A stretch of 25,295 bases of DNA from an uncultured Pelagibacteraceae bacterium (GTDB taxonomy: Bacteria > Pseudomonadota > Alphaproteobacteria > Pelagibacterales > Pelagibacteraceae), in assembly GCA_902533955.1 (NCBI GenBank), contig CACANV010000001.1, forward strand, positions 1-25,295. The letters are read 5' to 3'. The notes under the pieces are model-generated. The model worked only from the letters and a program-made list of their open reading frames with translations, was not told the DNA's origin and did no database searches. Of this stretch, positions 15,666 to 23,761 are shown in pieces. The translations under genes were made by a program, and so were the position numbers. Every line of letters begins with the position of its first letter. Position 1 is the stretch's first letter.

Positions 15666-16876
15666 TTGAATAACTCCAATAATGATTTTGCTTTAATATA
15701 ATTTTCATTAAACTCTTTTTTGGGTGCACTATCTAAAATAACTCCTGATGCTGCTGATATTTCAGAAATATTTTTATAATTTAAAATTGATCTTATAATA
15801 ATATTAAACCTCATATCTTGATTAAACTTTATATATCCAAAACTACCTGTGAAAATATTTCTATCTTCTTTTTCTTGATTGTTTAAAAGCTCTAATGTTC
15901 TTATTTTGGGACATCCGATTACAGAGCCACCCGGCATCATTGATTTAATAATATCTTTAATAGTCTTAGAGCTTTCAATTTTGCCTTCTACACTTGTTAC
16001 ATAATGATAAAGGTGCTTATATTCCTCAACATACTTTTCTTTTTTAATTTTTACTGATCCTGCTTCACATATTCTAGATAAATCATTTCTTTCCATATCT
16101 ACTATCATGTTATGCTCTTTTGTTTCTTTAATGTTATTTCTGAAAAATTTAAGAGCTTTTGATTTTGATGTATATTTTGTTTTTTTTAATGTACCTGCAA
16201 TTGGCTTTGTTATGATAAAATTATTTTTTTTATGAATTAAGGTTTCGGGTGAACAACTAACTATAGAAAAGTTTTTATCTCTAATCATAAAAGATTCTGG
16301 GGAAGCATTTACCTTCATCAATTTCCAAAAGAAATTTACTGGATCAATGTTTGAATTATTCTTATATTTAGTACATATTTTGATTTGATAAGTTTCTCCT
16401 TGTCTAATTTTTTTTGAAAAAATGTTAAATATTTTTTTATATTTGTTAAAGTTAATATTTAATTTAAAAGGAGATAAAATCTTTGTTTGTTTAAAATTTC
16501 TATTGAATTTTGGACTTTTTAAATTTGATACAATTGTAATATTTTTTCTAATTTTTATTATAGTTTCTGGCTTATAAAAAATACCTTTATAAAAATTTAA
16601 TTTTTTTTGTTTTTTTAATTTTAAACCAAGTATATTACAAAGTATTTCATAACCAAAAAAACCAATATATAAATCTGTTTCATTTATTATTTTTTTTTTT
16701 TGAAATCGGTTAAAAAAAGAATTTATATTTTTGTTTTTTAAAATAATTTTTTTTGAAAAATCAGTATAGATGTTATAACCATTTTTTACTTTGTAAATTA
16801 TTAAAGCTTTATCAGATTGATAAAGTTTTTCTAAATATGGATTAAATTTAAGTTTATGCTGTTTGTGTTCTTTCAA
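15662..16876 (-). CDS. pabB: Chorismate-binding component, aminodeoxychorismate synthase (PabB) family
   Basis: A 404-aa chorismate-utilising enzyme. The C-terminal catalytic domain is clear: RQGETYQIKICTKY, ASPESFMI, SCSPETLI, PIAGTLKKTK (225-229 being PIAGT), IVDMERNDLSRICE, PGGSVIGCPKIRTLELL and GSFGYIKFNQDMRFNI, ending SAASGVILDSAPKKEF. The N-terminal region is divergent and low in complexity, and I see no LLES-type tryptophan-binding motif. Setting next to pabA and pabC indicates 4-amino-4-deoxychorismate synthase. The PIAGT motif, however, is the form typical of anthranilate synthase; characterised PabB proteins usually read PIKGT. The start lies 23 bases inside the MFS gene end. Confidence 0.82.
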   Translation of the reverse strand: MKEHKQHKLKFNPYLEKLYQSDKALIIYKVKNGYNIYTDFSKKIILKNKNINSFFNRFQKKKIINETDLYIGFFGYEILCNILGLKLKKQKKLNFYKGIFYKPETIIKIRKNITIVSNLKSPKFNRNFKQTKILSPFKLNINFNKYKKIFNIFSKKIRQGETYQIKICTKYKNNSNIDPVNFFWKLMKVNASPESFMIRDKNFSIVSCSPETLIHKKNNFIITKPIAGTLKKTKYTSKSKALKFFRNNIKETKEHNMIVDMERNDLSRICEAGSVKIKKEKYVEEYKHLYHYVTSVEGKIESSKTIKDIIKSMMPGGSVIGCPKIRTLELLNNQEKEDRNIFTGSFGYIKFNQDMRFNIIIRSILNYKNISEISAASGVILDSAPKKEFNENYIKAKSLLELFK

Positions 16877-18074
16877 TTGCTTTCTCTATAATAGGTAAAT
16901 GTATCAAACCTGCAAAAATTGATAATGCTATAGAAGCGTACCAAGCATAATCAAAATTACCATTAATTTCGTAAATAATTCCACCAAGATATGCACCTAG
17001 GAAAGATCCAATTTGATGGCTTACAAAAACTATACCATACAAAAGGCCCATGTATTTTGTTCCAAAAATATGTCCCACTATTCCATTAGTTGGCGGAACT
17101 GTAGAAAGCCATAAAAATCCGAATGTCACACCAAATACCACAGAATTAAAAACGCTTGGTGGTAAAAATATAAAATATATTATTGAAACACCTCTCAATA
17201 AATAAATTGCACTTAAAATTTTCTTTTTACTGTATCTAGTCGAAAGGTATCCACTAGTTATTGTTCCTAACATATTAAATACACCAATAAGTGCTAAAAT
17301 CATTGCTGCAGTCCAATCAGGAAGACCTTTGTCCATCATATATTTTGGTATATGAGTAGCAACTAAGGCTATGTGCCAACCACAAACAAAAAAGCCAAGT
17401 GTAAGATATATAAAACTTTTGCTGCTAAATGCTTCTTTTAAAGCTTCTGAAGCAGTTTGTTTATTGTTTTCATCAACACCAACTGGAATTTTAGGTGTGC
17501 TTACAAATAAAGCAACGATTAATCCTAAACCCAAAAAAATGCTAAAATATATTAAAGTATTTTCCCAACCAGCTTCTATAAGCGAATATCTAACCAACAA
17601 AGGTGAAACAAAATAACCGAACGAACCTGCGCAAGTTACTATTCCTGTTGCAATTGTTCTGTTGGAAGCTGGAAAGTGTTTAGCAACGACTGATACGGGT
17701 ATTCCTATCGCAGTAGATCCAAGCCCAACTCCTATTAAAACTCCAATAGTTAAAGTAAAATAATGTCCAGTATTCAATCCTGAATAAAAAAGTAATATTG
17801 CTGATAGGTAAAATAAGAAACCAACAAAAATTGCTAATGCGCCTCCATACTTATCTGTAATAAATCCAAATAAAGGGCTAAAAACACCCCATAATAGAAG
17901 CTGCAATCCTAAAACAAAACCAAAATGTGAAATCGAAATATCAAGATCAATATTAAAATCAAAAAAGAAAAGTCCAAAAGTTTGCCTTATGCCTAAAGAA
18001 ATAATTACAACTATTGATGCTGCTATGAGAGTTATAAGAGCTTTTTTGCTGGTTATAAATTTTTCTGAACTCAT
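16854..18074 (-). CDS. Major facilitator superfamily transporter
   Basis: A 406-aa protein with about twelve hydrophobic segments. Between segments 2 and 3 lies GFITDKYGGALAIFVG, the MFS loop 2-3 signature, and a counterpart TSGYLSTRYSKKKILSA occurs in the second half. Early residues (ISLGIRQTFGLFFFDF) resemble the oxalate/formate and monocarboxylate porter branch, which exchanges small organic anions, but the substrate cannot be read. It overlaps the metC stop by 4 bases (ATGA) and pabB by 23 bases, so it is translated from the same message. The context does not settle whether it moves a methionine-related, aromatic or unrelated compound. Confidence 0.88.
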   Translation of the reverse strand: MSSEKFITSKKALITLIAASIVVIISLGIRQTFGLFFFDFNIDLDISISHFGFVLGLQLLLWGVFSPLFGFITDKYGGALAIFVGFLFYLSAILLFYSGLNTGHYFTLTIGVLIGVGLGSTAIGIPVSVVAKHFPASNRTIATGIVTCAGSFGYFVSPLLVRYSLIEAGWENTLIYFSIFLGLGLIVALFVSTPKIPVGVDENNKQTASEALKEAFSSKSFIYLTLGFFVCGWHIALVATHIPKYMMDKGLPDWTAAMILALIGVFNMLGTITSGYLSTRYSKKKILSAIYLLRGVSIIYFIFLPPSVFNSVVFGVTFGFLWLSTVPPTNGIVGHIFGTKYMGLLYGIVFVSHQIGSFLGAYLGGIIYEINGNFDYAWYASIALSIFAGLIHLPIIEKAIERTQTA

Positions 18075-19249
18075 TTTATAAATTTTAGTGCTTGATTAAT
18101 ATCGTTTATAATATCTTTGGGATCTTCCAAACCTATATGCATTCTTATAACATGTTCATCTTTTTTTAAATGAGTAAATTGTCTTTTTCCAAGCGCATCA
18201 TGAGATTGATATAAAGCTAAACTTTCAAAACCACCCCAGCTAAATCCATATCCAAATAATTTTAATGAATTAACAAACTTTAATACTGAATTCTTATTTT
18301 TAGATTTTATTTTAAAACCTAATAAACCGGAGGCACCTGAATAATATTTTTTCCAAAGTTTATAATTATTACTTCCTTTTTTATAAGGATAAAAAACTTT
18401 AATAACTTTTTTTTGTTTTGATAAATAATTTGCTACCTTTAATGCATTTTCTTGATGTTTATCTAGTCTAACATCTAAAGTTCTTATTCCTCTTAAAATC
18501 AAATAAGCATCATCAGGTCCAAGTCTTAAGCCTGATACTTTGTTTGTTGATTCTACTAATTTAAAAACTCTTTTACTTATTGCTAAACTTCCACCCATAA
18601 CATCTGAATGACCTGAATAATATTTTGTTGCCGAAACTATTGACATATCAAAACCTAGTCTTATTGGTTTTAATAAATAAGGAGTTCCCCATGTATTATC
18701 TATGGCTGTAAAAATTTTATTCTTTTTAGCTATTTGGATAATTTTTGATAGGTCTTGGAATTCAAATGTATTGCTTCCAGGGTTTTCAACAAAAATAAGT
18801 TTGGTTTTTTTTGTTATTTTTGATTTAAAATCATTAAAATCACTGGGATTGTAGAAAATAGCTTTTATATTAAATTTTTTTAAATATGTTTCTGTGAGTA
18901 GTCTGGTTGGTGAATAAACAGAATCTGTGATCAATATCTCATCTTCTGGCTCAACTACACTTAAAACAGCCAAGAAGACAGCACCAAACCCTGTCGGAGT
19001 TAAGTATACTTTATAACATTCCTCAAGTTTTCTTAAAATTTGTTGTAAAGCGTATGTTGTTGGCGTTCCTTGTCTTCCATAATCAAAATTTCCGCTAACT
19101 GGGTTTTTTAAATACTTATTTTGAGTTTTTTTAATATCCCTCATTGATTTAAAGATTATGGTAGATGCTCTTACAACAGGTGGGTTTACTGATTGGTTAT
19201 GAAAATCTTTTGCAGTATGTTTTAAATAAGTTTTTATAGAATTTTTCAT
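18071..19249 (-). CDS. metC: Cystathionine beta-lyase (Cys/Met metabolism PLP enzyme)
   Basis: A 392-aa fold-type I PLP enzyme. The cofactor lysine is K209 in SATKYYSGHSDVMGG, with D184 in AIDNTWGTP contacting the pyridine nitrogen. VNPPVVRASTIIFKSM near the N-terminus and FDYGRQGTPTTYALQ are the patterns of alphaproteobacterial cystathionine beta-lyase, which cleaves cystathionine to homocysteine, pyruvate and ammonia. Related family members (methionine gamma-lyase, cystathionine gamma-synthase) are less likely given these motifs. It heads the long minus-strand run and diverges from the 27-aa basic gene across 75 bases. No good Shine-Dalgarno precedes the ATG. Confidence 0.86.
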   Translation of the reverse strand: MKNSIKTYLKHTAKDFHNQSVNPPVVRASTIIFKSMRDIKKTQNKYLKNPVSGNFDYGRQGTPTTYALQQILRKLEECYKVYLTPTGFGAVFLAVLSVVEPEDEILITDSVYSPTRLLTETYLKKFNIKAIFYNPSDFNDFKSKITKKTKLIFVENPGSNTFEFQDLSKIIQIAKKNKIFTAIDNTWGTPYLLKPIRLGFDMSIVSATKYYSGHSDVMGGSLAISKRVFKLVESTNKVSGLRLGPDDAYLILRGIRTLDVRLDKHQENALKVANYLSKQKKVIKVFYPYKKGSNNYKLWKKYYSGASGLLGFKIKSKNKNSVLKFVNSLKLFGYGFSWGGFESLALYQSHDALGKRQFTHLKKDEHVIRMHIGLEDPKDIINDINQALKFIK

Positions 19250-19324
19250 AAAAAAATTGATTACTTATATTGACAATGCTATATCCAACGAATAAGTCAA
19301 TAAAATAGTAAAACTAAGGAGATT
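19250..19324. promoter_or_regulatory. Divergent promoter region of metC and the 27-aa gene, with ribosome binding site
   Basis: On the plus strand a consensus TTGACA (19270-19275) is present, but no clear -10 follows at 16-18 bases (the nearest are AATAAG-like around 19291 and TAAAAT at 19301-19306). TAAGGAG at 19315-19321 is a strong Shine-Dalgarno placed 3 bases before the ATG at 19325. On the minus strand TTGACT (complement of 19295-19300) is the best -35 for metC. No SAM riboswitch-like fold was recognisable in this short space. Confidence 0.4.
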
Positions 19325-19408
19325 ATGGGATACCCAAAAAAGCATAGAGGCCGTAGAAAAATGGGCTCTAAAAAAAGAAGAGCTAGAAAGAAAAATAAAA
19401 AAAAATAA
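19325..19408 (+). CDS. Very small, extremely basic protein (27 aa), unknown
   Basis: ATG at 19325 to TAA at 19406-19408 encodes 27 residues: it starts MGYPKKHRGRRKMGSKKRR and continues with Lys/Arg/Asn. Ten Lys and six Arg out of 27, one His and no acidic residue make it a likely nucleic-acid or ribosome binder. Support for its being real is a strong TAAGGAG site directly upstream, its place as first gene after a divergent promoter region, and use of GGC and CGT codons that stand out from the A/T-rich surroundings. It resembles in composition small ribosomal proteins such as bTHX or the AURKAIP1/mS38-type basic peptides, but I cannot claim homology. The membrane-protein gene at 19429 follows after 20 bases and is probably co-transcribed. 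Confidence 0.75.
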   Translation: MGYPKKHRGRRKMGSKKRRARKKNKKK

Positions 19409-19428
19409 TCTTTATTTAAAAATACTTA

Positions 19429-20100
19429 ATGTTGACAAACTTAAGAGCTTTAGCGCTACTTTGTTTCATTTTACCAATATTAACCGTTATTATTTCATAT
19501 TTTCTTTCAATTAAATTAGACTTGGTTATTTTTTGTATTCCAAATTTTGAAGGATGTACTTCAATATCAAGAGTTGGAAGAAATTACCCTGTTAATATTT
19601 TTTTTAAATCAATGATGTTTTTATATTCATGTTTGTTATTTTTATACTGGTATAAATTTTTAAAAAAATTAAAAAATCTAAAACTTGAAGAAAAAAAATT
19701 TTTTTGGCTTGCTTTTTTTTCTGTAGTATTTTTAATTTTATATATAACTTTTCTTGGTGAAAATAAAATTTATATTTTTTTTAGGCGTATAGGAATTTAT
19801 ATATATATTCTTTTTACAGTTATTATACAGTTTTTGATTAGTAAAAAATTATATTCTAATAAAGAAAAAATTTTAAATAATTTTAACATTAAATTTATTA
19901 AATTTAATTATTTTTTGACTTACTTCTTAATTGTATCTGGGATATTGCTTTTTCCAATTTTAATTATTAAGATAGATAGTTTTCCTCAAGTAAAAAATAT
20001 AATATCATGGAATTACTTTACTTTTATTCAATTATTTTTTCTTTTTTCATTTTTAAGTTTTAAAAAAAAACTAACTATTGGTAATCCATCCACCCCCTAA
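19429..20100 (+). CDS. Six-segment membrane protein, Frag1/DRAM/Sfk1- or DUF998-like
   Basis: A 223-aa integral membrane protein with about six hydrophobic segments. After the first comes an extracytoplasmic loop with two cysteines, [19 protein letters not shown], and later [16 protein letters not shown]. The CxxxxxCtSIS..GR loop followed by a membrane segment is reminiscent of the Frag1/DRAM/Sfk1 and DUF998 families, but the match is by eye and moderate. The function of bacterial members is not known. It follows the 27-aa basic gene and its last 30 bases overlap the convergent mnmA end, so the tail GNPSTP is coded on the strand opposite GGGWITNS. Confidence 0.7.
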   Translation: MLTNLRALALLCFILPILTVIISYFLSIKLDLVIFCIPNFEGCTSISRVGRNYPVNIFFKSMMFLYSCLLFLYWYKFLKKLKNLKLEEKKFFWLAFFSVVFLILYITFLGENKIYIFFRRIGIYIYILFTVIIQFLISKKLYSNKEKILNNFNIKFIKFNYFLTYFLIVSGILLFPILIIKIDSFPQVKNIISWNYFTFIQLFFLFSFLSFKKKLTIGNPSTP

Positions 20101-21189
20101 AACTTTGTGACCAAAATTATCAGCATTGTAAAATACGCAAGCCTGTCCAGGAGAAATACCATATTCTGGATTTAACAAATTTACTTCTACTTTATTATTA
20201 TAAAAATTAATTTTTGCATTCAATAGTTTTCCAGTTGACCTTACTTTGACAAGTATATTGTTTTTTAATTCTTCTTTATCAACTAATAAATTTAAATTTT
20301 TTAAATTAATTTTTTTTTTTCCTAATTCTTCTTTATGACCAACTATTATTTCATTTTTTTGAGAGTCTATTTTTATTACATACAAAGGTTCTTTGCTTGA
20401 TACTTTAATGCCTTTTCTTTGTCCTATTGTAAAATTTATTATTCCATCATGAATTCCAATGACCTTTCCTTCTAAATCTTTAATATTTCCCTTTTGAAAA
20501 GAACTAGGATTAAATTTTTCTATTACTGATGCATAATCTCCACTAGGTACAAAACAAATATCCTGGCTATCAGGTTTGTCTGCTACATTTAAATCTAAAT
20601 TCTTCGCAATTTCTCTGGTTTCTTTTTTTAACATGGCTCCAAGTGGGAACCTCAAATAATTTAATTGCTCTCTTGTGGTATTAAATAAAAAATAGCTCTG
20701 ATCTCTGCTTTCGTCTATTGCCCTATACATATTTGTTGAATTATTATGTGTAATACTTTTGACATAATGTCCTGTTACCAATGCATCAGCTTTAAGATCT
20801 TTTGAAACTTCAAATAAATCTCTAAATTTAACTGTTTGATTGCATTGAATACATGGAATTGGAGTTTCACCCTTTAAGTAACTTTCCACAAAATTATCTA
20901 TAACGCCCTGTTTAAACTTATCTTGAAAATATAAAATTTTATGATCTATATTTAATTTATTAGCCACTCTTTTTGCGTCCATAATATCTTGACCAGAGCA
21001 ACATTGTCTAGATTCTGCTACTTCTTTACCATTATCATAGAGTTTTAATGTGATACCAATGACTTTGTAACCTTTGGATTTCATAATACCTGCAACTGTA
21101 GATGAATCTACACCGCCAGACATAGCAACAACAACAGTTGTCTCTGAAGCTTTCTTTTGAATGCCTATAGAATTAAAATCTGAATTCAT
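20071..21189 (-). CDS. mnmA: tRNA-specific 2-thiouridylase
   Basis: A 372-aa MnmA. The PP-loop ATP pyrophosphatase motif is [16 protein letters not shown] (SGGVDSS at 24-30). The two catalytic cysteines are C116 in [11 protein letters not shown] and C212 in [14 protein letters not shown], and the tRNA-binding domain signature [11 protein letters not shown] and SPGQACVFY follow. The enzyme adenylates and thiolates U34 of tRNA-Lys, -Glu and -Gln, receiving sulfur from a relay that begins at a cysteine desulfurase. An N-terminal extension of about 17 residues precedes the PP-loop domain. It overlaps the convergent membrane-protein gene by 30 bases and diverges from the DUF3553 gene across 41 bases. 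Confidence 0.96.
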   Translation of the reverse strand: MNSDFNSIGIQKKASETTVVVAMSGGVDSSTVAGIMKSKGYKVIGITLKLYDNGKEVAESRQCCSGQDIMDAKRVANKLNIDHKILYFQDKFKQGVIDNFVESYLKGETPIPCIQCNQTVKFRDLFEVSKDLKADALVTGHYVKSITHNNSTNMYRAIDESRDQSYFLFNTTREQLNYLRFPLGAMLKKETREIAKNLDLNVADKPDSQDICFVPSGDYASVIEKFNPSSFQKGNIKDLEGKVIGIHDGIINFTIGQRKGIKVSSKEPLYVIKIDSQKNEIIVGHKEELGKKKINLKNLNLLVDKEELKNNILVKVRSTGKLLNAKINFYNNKVEVNLLNPEYGISPGQACVFYNADNFGHKVLGGGWITNS

Positions 21190-21230
21190 TTTATGGTATT
21201 TATACTTATTTCTATTATAAGTTAAATTAA

Positions 21231-21407
21231 ATGATTTTAGATTTTGAGCCTGGTGACAAAGTTATCAATCCTGCCAATAAAGAATGGGGTGTGGGTCAAA
21301 TACAATCCATAATAAAGGAAAAAGTAACAGTTAATTTTCAAAATGCTGGTAAAAAAGTAATTAATTCAAAAAATATAAATCTTGAAAAAATAGAAAATAA
21401 TGATTGA
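21231..21407 (+). CDS. DUF3553 family protein
   Basis: A 58-aa protein, ATG at 21231 to TGA at 21405-21407. It begins [19 protein letters not shown] and continues [24 protein letters not shown], the full DUF3553 pattern (F-PGD-V-P..WG.GQ-QS...TVNF..AGK). The fold is a small beta-barrel like that of CarD/UvrD-tail KOW-Tudor-type domains, suggesting a protein or nucleic-acid contact module; the function of free-standing copies is unknown. Its end overlaps the cysQ start by 8 bases (ATGATTGA), implying coupled translation. Confidence 0.9.
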   Translation: MILDFEPGDKVINPANKEWGVGQIQSIIKEKVTVNFQNAGKKVINSKNINLEKIENND

Positions 21408-22179
21408 GATTAATTTAAAACAAATTGTAGAAAGCTTAATTGATACATTTATAAGTGTAGGAAAAATTTCACTTGAATTAAGAAAGAAAGGTCTTACTAA
21501 AGAAATTAAATCAGATAATACACCAGTAACTAATGCAGATTTAGAAGTTAACAAATTATTAACAAAAAAATTAATTGAATTAACTCCTGATTTTCCAATA
21601 GTTTCGGAAGAAACTTCTGATAATAAATCAATAGAAAATCTTAAAAATTTTTGGTTAGTTGACCCTATAGATGGAACTTATGATTATATTAATAATAAAG
21701 ATGAATTTACAATAAATGCTGGCTTAATTATGAATCGTAGACCTGTGGCAGGTTTAATTAATGCTCCGGCACAAAATAGAATGTTTTATTCTTATGGCAA
21801 AGGACTAGCATTTGAAATAACAAAAGGAGAATTGATTAAATTGAATTGTAAAAAAAAAACTTCAAATAAATCAATCAAAGTTGTCTGTTACTCAACCAAA
21901 TTAAATCCTGAAATTGAAAAAAAGTATAAGGAATTCGGAGTAACAGAAAATATAAGAATGAAAAGTTCTTTAAAATTTTGTGTCATCGCAGCTGGAGAAT
22001 ATGATGGCTATATTGCAGAACCAAGAGCTAGTGAGTGGGATATTGCGGCAGGTCATGCGATTCTTAAAGACGCTGGTGGTATAATAACTGATTTTGATAA
22101 TAATGAAATTTTATATGGTAAAAAAAACTTTAAAAACCCTAGTCTTATTTTAAGAAGGAGTAAAATTTTAAGTGAGTGA
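21400..22179 (+). CDS. cysQ: 3'(2'),5'-bisphosphate nucleotidase, CysQ-type inositol monophosphatase family
   Basis: A 259-aa Mg2+-dependent phosphatase. It shows the family metal-site motifs: PVTNADLEVNK near residue 42, FPIVSEET (E70), the central WLVDPIDGTYDYI (D88, D91) and SEWDIAAGHAILKDAGG near the C-terminus. KSDNTPVTNAD and the PRASEWD block favour CysQ over SuhB-type inositol phosphatases. CysQ hydrolyses adenosine 3',5'-bisphosphate (PAP), a by-product of PAPS-dependent sulfation and sulfate reduction. The gene shares 8 bases with the DUF3553 gene, and a small membrane-protein gene overlaps its own stop. Confidence 0.9.
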   Translation: MIEINLKQIVESLIDTFISVGKISLELRKKGLTKEIKSDNTPVTNADLEVNKLLTKKLIELTPDFPIVSEETSDNKSIENLKNFWLVDPIDGTYDYINNKDEFTINAGLIMNRRPVAGLINAPAQNRMFYSYGKGLAFEITKGELIKLNCKKKTSNKSIKVVCYSTKLNPEIEKKYKEFGVTENIRMKSSLKFCVIAAGEYDGYIAEPRASEWDIAAGHAILKDAGGIITDFDNNEILYGKKNFKNPSLILRRSKILSE

Positions 22180-22318
22180 ACAATTAAGAATAATTTTAAT
22201 TATTATTTTATCAGTATCAATTTTTGGATTATTAGTTTTTGTATTTGTAAAAAATTATATTAAAAATAAAATTGCTTTCTACTTAAAAGAAAATGAAAAA
22301 AATACTAAAGAAGATTAA
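22172..22318 (+). CDS. Small single-pass membrane protein, unknown, GTG start
   Basis: An open frame of 48 residues from GTG at 22172 to TAA at 22316-22318. It starts MSEQLRIILIIIL, has one membrane segment (about residues 6-26), then a basic patch (VKNYIKNKIAFYLK) and an acidic/polar tail ending ENEKNTKED. An AAGGAG site at 22154-22159 precedes it by about 12 bases, inside cysQ, and the GTG overlaps the cysQ stop in another frame, so it should be translated from the cysQ message. The end overlaps the convergent recX stop by 14 bases. I recognise no family. Confidence 0.62.
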   Translation: MSEQLRIILIIILSVSIFGLLVFVFVKNYIKNKIAFYLKENEKNTKED

Positions 22319-22868
22319 TTATTTTTAAATATTCTTGTTTCTCTAAATCTACTACTTTTTTTGAAACCTCAAAATCAAAACCTGCTCGTGCCAAAACACC
22401 CATATCTTTTTTATAGAATAAAGGTCTATTGTTATCATCTCTAGATGGTCCAATTCTTTTTTTTTTACAAACTTTTAATGCTGAAAAAAAATCTTGATCT
22501 TCATTATTTTCTTGAATTTTATCAATTGTATTTCTAATGTATTTTTCATCAATTCCTTTACTGATTAAATATTTTCTAATTTTATTAATTGATGAGCCTC
22601 TTTGAATTAAACTTTTGGCTTTAGACTCTGAATAAAATTTATCATTTACAAATTTGGATTTCTCTAAATCGCTAATCACAATATCTATTAAATTTGAAAT
22701 ATCAGTTTTATTTACTTTTGTTAATTTAGTTTTCAAGTATTTTTTTAATAAGTAAGTTTTAAGTTGCTGTTTAGATGGAGCAAATTTTTCAATATAATTA
22801 GACGAAAAATTACGCATCTCTTCAATTGTTGCTTCAAGATTTTTTTTTTTATTTTTTATAGGAATCAT
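22305..22868 (-). CDS. recX: RecX family regulatory protein
   Basis: A 187-aa, almost wholly helical, Lys-rich protein. Two RecX three-helix repeats are visible: LKTYLLKKYLKTKLTKVNK with DLEKSKFVNDKFYSES, then KAKSLIQRGSSINKIRKYLISKGIDEKYI, followed by a third, weaker repeat (KKRIGPSRDDNNRPLFYKK). RecX binds RecA filaments and dampens recombination. The start used is the first ATG; M18 (MRNFSSNYIEKFAPSK) is an alternative that would leave more room for a promoter, because only 28 bases separate this ATG from the divergent gene. It is not next to recA. Confidence 0.85.
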   Translation of the reverse strand: MIPIKNKKKNLEATIEEMRNFSSNYIEKFAPSKQQLKTYLLKKYLKTKLTKVNKTDISNLIDIVISDLEKSKFVNDKFYSESKAKSLIQRGSSINKIRKYLISKGIDEKYIRNTIDKIQENNEDQDFFSALKVCKKKRIGPSRDDNNRPLFYKKDMGVLARAGFDFEVSKKVVDLEKQEYLKIINLL

Positions 22869-22896
22869 TCGATCATTTAATATAATATAAATTTAT

Positions 22897-23370
22897 ATGA
22901 TTGAACAAATAGCAATTTTCTTTAGTATTGAAATGATCTATCTATGGTTGAATATAGGTGTTATCCCATTTTGGTTTATATTAATTTTTTTTCCTCAATC
23001 TAAAATTTGTGGCTTATTTGTAACTTCAATTTTTCCATTCATAATCTTGGGCTCTATTTACATATATTTATTTTATTTTTTTTACAATTCTGGGTATGAT
23101 TTTTTTGAATTTTTCAATTTATATTTGGGTCTTTATAATTTAGGAGATTTATTTGAAAATGAATCTTTTTTAATTTTATTTTGGACTCATTTTCTAACAG
23201 TAAATTTCTTTTGTGGAGCGTGGATAGTTAAGGATAGTCAAAAATTTTATATATCAAAATATTTGATCGTCTTACCATTATTAATTACATATTTTATTGG
23301 ACCAGCAGGTATTTTTATTTATTGGATAGTAAGAATTTTTTTTGCAAAAAAAATTGCTTTATTTGAATAG
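22897..23370 (+). CDS. ABA4-like (DUF4281) membrane protein
   Basis: A 157-aa membrane protein with four hydrophobic segments. It carries the pattern seen in ABA4-like proteins: a WLNIGVIPFWFILIFFPQS first helix, then FWTHFLTVNFFCGAWIVKDSQ before segment 3, and LPLLITYFIGPAGIFIYWI at the end (the family's GPaG-lllY block). In plants ABA4 is needed for neoxanthin formation; bacterial members have no settled function. It diverges from recX with 28 bases between starts and ends 4 bases from the convergent rhodanese stop. Assignment is by motif inspection. Confidence 0.72.
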   Translation: MIEQIAIFFSIEMIYLWLNIGVIPFWFILIFFPQSKICGLFVTSIFPFIILGSIYIYLFYFFYNSGYDFFEFFNLYLGLYNLGDLFENESFLILFWTHFLTVNFFCGAWIVKDSQKFYISKYLIVLPLLITYFIGPAGIFIYWIVRIFFAKKIALFE

Positions 23371-23374
23371 AAAA

Positions 23375-23761
23375 TTATTTTATTACTTTAAAACCTGAAT
23401 TTTGCATTGACCCGAAACCACCCTCAATATGAGATACTTTATCGAAACCCATTTCTTGAAGTGTTTTTGCGGCAAGCGCTGACCTTCCGCCAGCAGCACA
23501 AAATAAAACTATTTCTTTATTAAGGTCTAACCTATTATTTTGCATATATGCGCTATCAGGATTAATTGAAAATTCTAATAATCCTCTTGATATATGAAAA
23601 GATTTATCAATTCTTCCCAATTTTTGAAGCTCTAAAGCATCCCTAATATCAATTAAATTACATTTATTGTCATTATGCAATTTCAAGGCTTCATCAGATG
23701 AAATAGTTTTAACTGTTTTTAAAGCATCATTAACAAGAGTTTGTGGTGATTTAATATTCAT
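23375..23761 (-). CDS. Single-domain rhodanese-like sulfurtransferase
   Basis: A 128-aa rhodanese domain. The first conserved block is CNLIDIRDALELQKLGRI and the active-site loop is VLFCAAGGRSALAAKTL, with C88 as the sulfur-carrying cysteine and the loop CAAGGRS. LQEMGFDKVSHIEGGFGSM is the usual final block. Such proteins move sulfane sulfur between thiosulfate, thiols and acceptor enzymes; the true donor and acceptor are unknown. It is not in an operon with any other sulfur gene: it converges with the ABA4-like gene and diverges from the next gene with only 20 bases between starts. Confidence 0.9.
   Translation of the reverse strand: MNIKSPQTLVNDALKTVKTISSDEALKLHNDNKCNLIDIRDALELQKLGRIDKSFHISRGLLEFSINPDSAYMQNNRLDLNKEIVLFCAAGGRSALAAKTLQEMGFDKVSHIEGGFGSMQNSGFKVIK

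Noticed and set aside
19250..19324. SAM-responsive riboswitch upstream of metC
   Set aside because: The space is short, A/T-rich and shows no paired stems or conserved core that I can recognise.
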